Shown piece by piece: positions 18,599-20,254 of a stretch of DNA of 20,254 bases. The notes under the pieces are model-generated. The model ran no database searches, was not told the origin of the DNA, and saw only the letters and a program-made list of their open reading frames with translations. This DNA comes from a virus, in the IMG/VR virus record IMGVR_UViG_3300042197_001634, positions 1 through 20,254 of that record; one strand, given 5' to 3'. A program made the position numbers and the translations under genes. Position 1 is the stretch's first letter. Each line of letters begins with the position of its first letter.

Positions 18599-19992
18599 CT
18601 TTCGCGCTCCGGCCGTACCAGACCGACATCATCACCGAGACACGCGCGGCACTGTCCCGAGGCGTCCGCAGTGTGCTGATTCAGTCCCCGACCGGTAGCG
18701 GCAAGACGGCCCTGACCGCGTTCATGCTGGGCACGGCCCGGAGCCGCGGCAAGCGGGCATGGTTCATCGTCCATCGCCGTGAACTGATCAAACAGTCGGC
18801 CAAGACGTTCGACCTTGCAGCCACACCACACGGCATCATCTCCGCCGGGTTCCTGCCGCGACCGAGCGAGCTGATCCAAGTCGCGTCGATCCAGACCCTC
18901 ACCCGCCGGCTGACAGCAATCCAACCACCTGACTTGATCGTCTGGGACGAGTGCCACCACTGCGCATCGACGTCCTGGGCACAGACACAGGCTGCGTTCC
19001 CAAAGGCCCTTCACATCGGCCTCACCGCCACCCCTGAACGGCTGGATGGACGCGGGCTCATCGACCACTTCGACGTCATGATTAAGGGGCCCGACGTCCG
19101 CTGGCTGATCGACCAAGGCTTTCTTTCCGAGTATCGGTACTACGCGCCGTCCACCGTGCAACTGGTCGGCGTCAACCCCATCGCCGGCGACTTCAACAAG
19201 AAGAGCCTGGGGGCCGCGATGGACCAGCCCACGATCACCGGGGACGCGGTACAGCACTACCTGCGTCTGGCTCGGGGCAAACGGGCCGTCGTGTTCGCGG
19301 TCAACCGCATTCACAGCCAACGCGCCGTCAGCCAGTTTCTAGCGGCCGGCGTCCCGGCTGAGCACGTGGACGGGGAGACTCCGACTGAGCAGCGGGACGC
19401 TGCCATCGACCGCTTCGCCAGAGGCCAGACGCTTATTCTGTCGAACGTCGATCTGTTCGGCGAGGGTTTCGACCTGCCGGCTATTGAGGCCGTCATTCTG
19501 CTTCGCCCTACCCAGTCGCTCGGGCTGTACCTCCAGCAGGTCGGACGGGCCTTGAGGCCGTCACCGGGCAAGGAACACGCCATCATCCTCGATCACGCCG
19601 GCAACGTCGCTCGGCACGGCATGCCCGACGACCCGAGGGACTGGACCCTTGACGCCAAGCCTCGTGCCAAGCGGGGCAAGTCGGACCCCACCCTGAGCGT
19701 GCGAATGTGCCCCAAGTGCTATGCCGCGATGCCCAGCGGCAAGCCGGTGTGTGTGGTCTGCGGCCACATCTTCGAGGTCGAGCAGCGTGAGATCACGGAA
19801 GCGGATGGCGACCTTCAGGAAGTGACGAAGGAGCAGATCGAGCAGATGCGCCGGAGCCGGTTCAAGGAGCAGGCCCAGGCTCGGACTGTGGAGGAACTGG
19901 AACAGATCGGCAGGGCGAGGGGGTACAAGTCGCCTCGTCGCTGGGCGGAAGCGGTGATGGCCGGACGCCGGGCAAGGAGAATCGCATCATGA
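18595..19992 (+). CDS. Superfamily 2 DEAD/DEAH-box helicase with zinc ribbon
   Basis: 465 residues from ATG 18595. Motif Q-like LRPYQTDII (5-13), Walker A SPTGSGKT (31-38), DECHH (118-122), GLTATP (142-147), GEGFDLP (289-295) and QQVGRALRP (314-322) give a complete SF2 ATPase of the SSL2/type III restriction-like group. After the motor, MCPKCYAAMP and CVVCG provide Cys 372, 375, 386 and 389, a zinc ribbon, followed by a charged helical tail (about 400-465). Such helicases are found in phage replication modules next to annealing proteins and primases and are thought to remodel DNA at forks or recombination intermediates. The stop overlaps the next start. All motor motifs are intact, so it should be active. 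Confidence 0.94.
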   Translation: MTFALRPYQTDIITETRAALSRGVRSVLIQSPTGSGKTALTAFMLGTARSRGKRAWFIVHRRELIKQSAKTFDLAATPHGIISAGFLPRPSELIQVASIQTLTRRLTAIQPPDLIVWDECHHCASTSWAQTQAAFPKALHIGLTATPERLDGRGLIDHFDVMIKGPDVRWLIDQGFLSEYRYYAPSTVQLVGVNPIAGDFNKKSLGAAMDQPTITGDAVQHYLRLARGKRAVVFAVNRIHSQRAVSQFLAAGVPAEHVDGETPTEQRDAAIDRFARGQTLILSNVDLFGEGFDLPAIEAVILLRPTQSLGLYLQQVGRALRPSPGKEHAIILDHAGNVARHGMPDDPRDWTLDAKPRAKRGKSDPTLSVRMCPKCYAAMPSGKPVCVVCGHIFEVEQREITEADGDLQEVTKEQIEQMRRSRFKEQAQARTVEELEQIGRARGYKSPRRWAEAVMAGRRARRIAS

Positions 19993-20254
19993 TGAACCTC
20001 TGGACCACGGCGGACATCACGGATGAAGTCCTCGACGCGATCATGGGCCGGGGCTGTCTTGGTGCGACCTGCATGGAGCTACGCAATCACTTCGGATACG
20101 CATGGACAGCGGTCCAGCAGTCGCTCCAGACGCTCAAGGCTGACGGCATGATCTGCAAACGACAACAGCGACGGGGCGGCCACATCGTCTATCTCGGGAT
20201 ACCCGGACCGCACATCGCAGCCCGGTCATCCCCCCATTCGGAGTTCAACCATGT
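19989..20254 (+). CDS. Winged-helix-like protein, cut by window end
   Basis: The ATG at 19989 overlaps the helicase stop (ATGA), with a second ATG at 19992. No stop occurs before 20254, so at least 88 residues are encoded: MMNLWTTADITDEVLDAIMGRG, CLGATCMELRNHFGYAWTAVQQSLQTLKADGMICKR, RGGHIVYLGIPGPH. The pattern (helix, LRNHFGYAWTAVQQSLQTLKADGMI, then a beta wing RQQRRGGHIVYL) fits a winged helix DNA-binding domain of the kind found in small phage regulators or replication proteins. It continues the helicase operon. The C-terminal part and full function cannot be seen. Confidence 0.7.
   Translation, partial: MMNLWTTADITDEVLDAIMGRGCLGATCMELRNHFGYAWTAVQQSLQTLKADGMICKRQQRRGGHIVYLGIPGPHIAARSSPHSEFNH

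Overview
The window looks like part of a temperate tailed phage or prophage with high GC content. The head and packaging genes are of the podovirus type seen around Bordetella phage BPP-1: a head-to-tail connector portal, a Bbp19-like protein, and a terminase with a YqaJ/RecT recombination pair. The host cannot be read directly. A truncated dnaB copy resembles planctomycete DnaB proteins by eye, so a planctomycete (perhaps Phycisphaerae) is the best guess, at low confidence. No integrase, attachment site or lysis enzyme is visible. The fragment may come from a prophage, a free phage or a metagenomic assembly.

Layout. From 1 to 6.6 kb is a leftward late module. In transcription order it holds the terminase small subunit, a 50-residue protein, the terminase large subunit, a GNAT acetyltransferase, a small glycine-rich protein, the portal, a beta-rich structural protein, a Bbp19-like protein and the start of a scaffold-like protein. 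From 6.6 to 7.17 kb is a gene-free, locally AT-rich control region. It carries ten exact copies of the decamer CAGTGTAGGG in both orientations, other short repeats and palindromes. A lone rightward gene for a two-helix membrane protein follows.

From 7.4 to 14.4 kb is a leftward accessory region with many signs of rearrangement. A 240-bp block occurs twice (239/240 identical), and each copy carries a leftward intrinsic terminator. One copy ends a four-gene operon that has its own near-consensus promoter. The other copy ends the accessory operon and abuts a dnaB gene that has lost its first half. The accessory operon encodes a chimeric short protein (metallopeptidase-like start, cytosine-methyltransferase end), zinc proteins, a tRNA-Ala, an initiator-like tRNA-Met, a frameshifted membrane protein, an XF1762-like protein, a Gp37/Gp68 (DUF5131) protein and an excisionase-like DNA-binding protein. 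Several genes share identical boundary sequences. The XF1762-like and DUF5131 reading frames share both an MKVVPIT segment at the start and a QMPEVGR tail.

From 14.4 to 16.8 kb is the RecT/YqaJ recombination module. From 16.9 to 18.1 kb is an immunity region: a leftward CI-like repressor and a rightward Cro-like HTH gene are divergent around two matching 19-bp operator-like sites. The Cro-like gene appears to have a leaderless transcript. From 18.1 kb to the end, rightward coupled genes encode small proteins, a superfamily 2 helicase with a zinc ribbon, and a winged-helix-like protein cut by the window edge.

Likely logic: the divergent promoters choose between lysogeny and early expression. 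The leftward early operon supplies recombination and accessory functions, the rightward one replication-type functions, and the left arm supplies packaging and head assembly.
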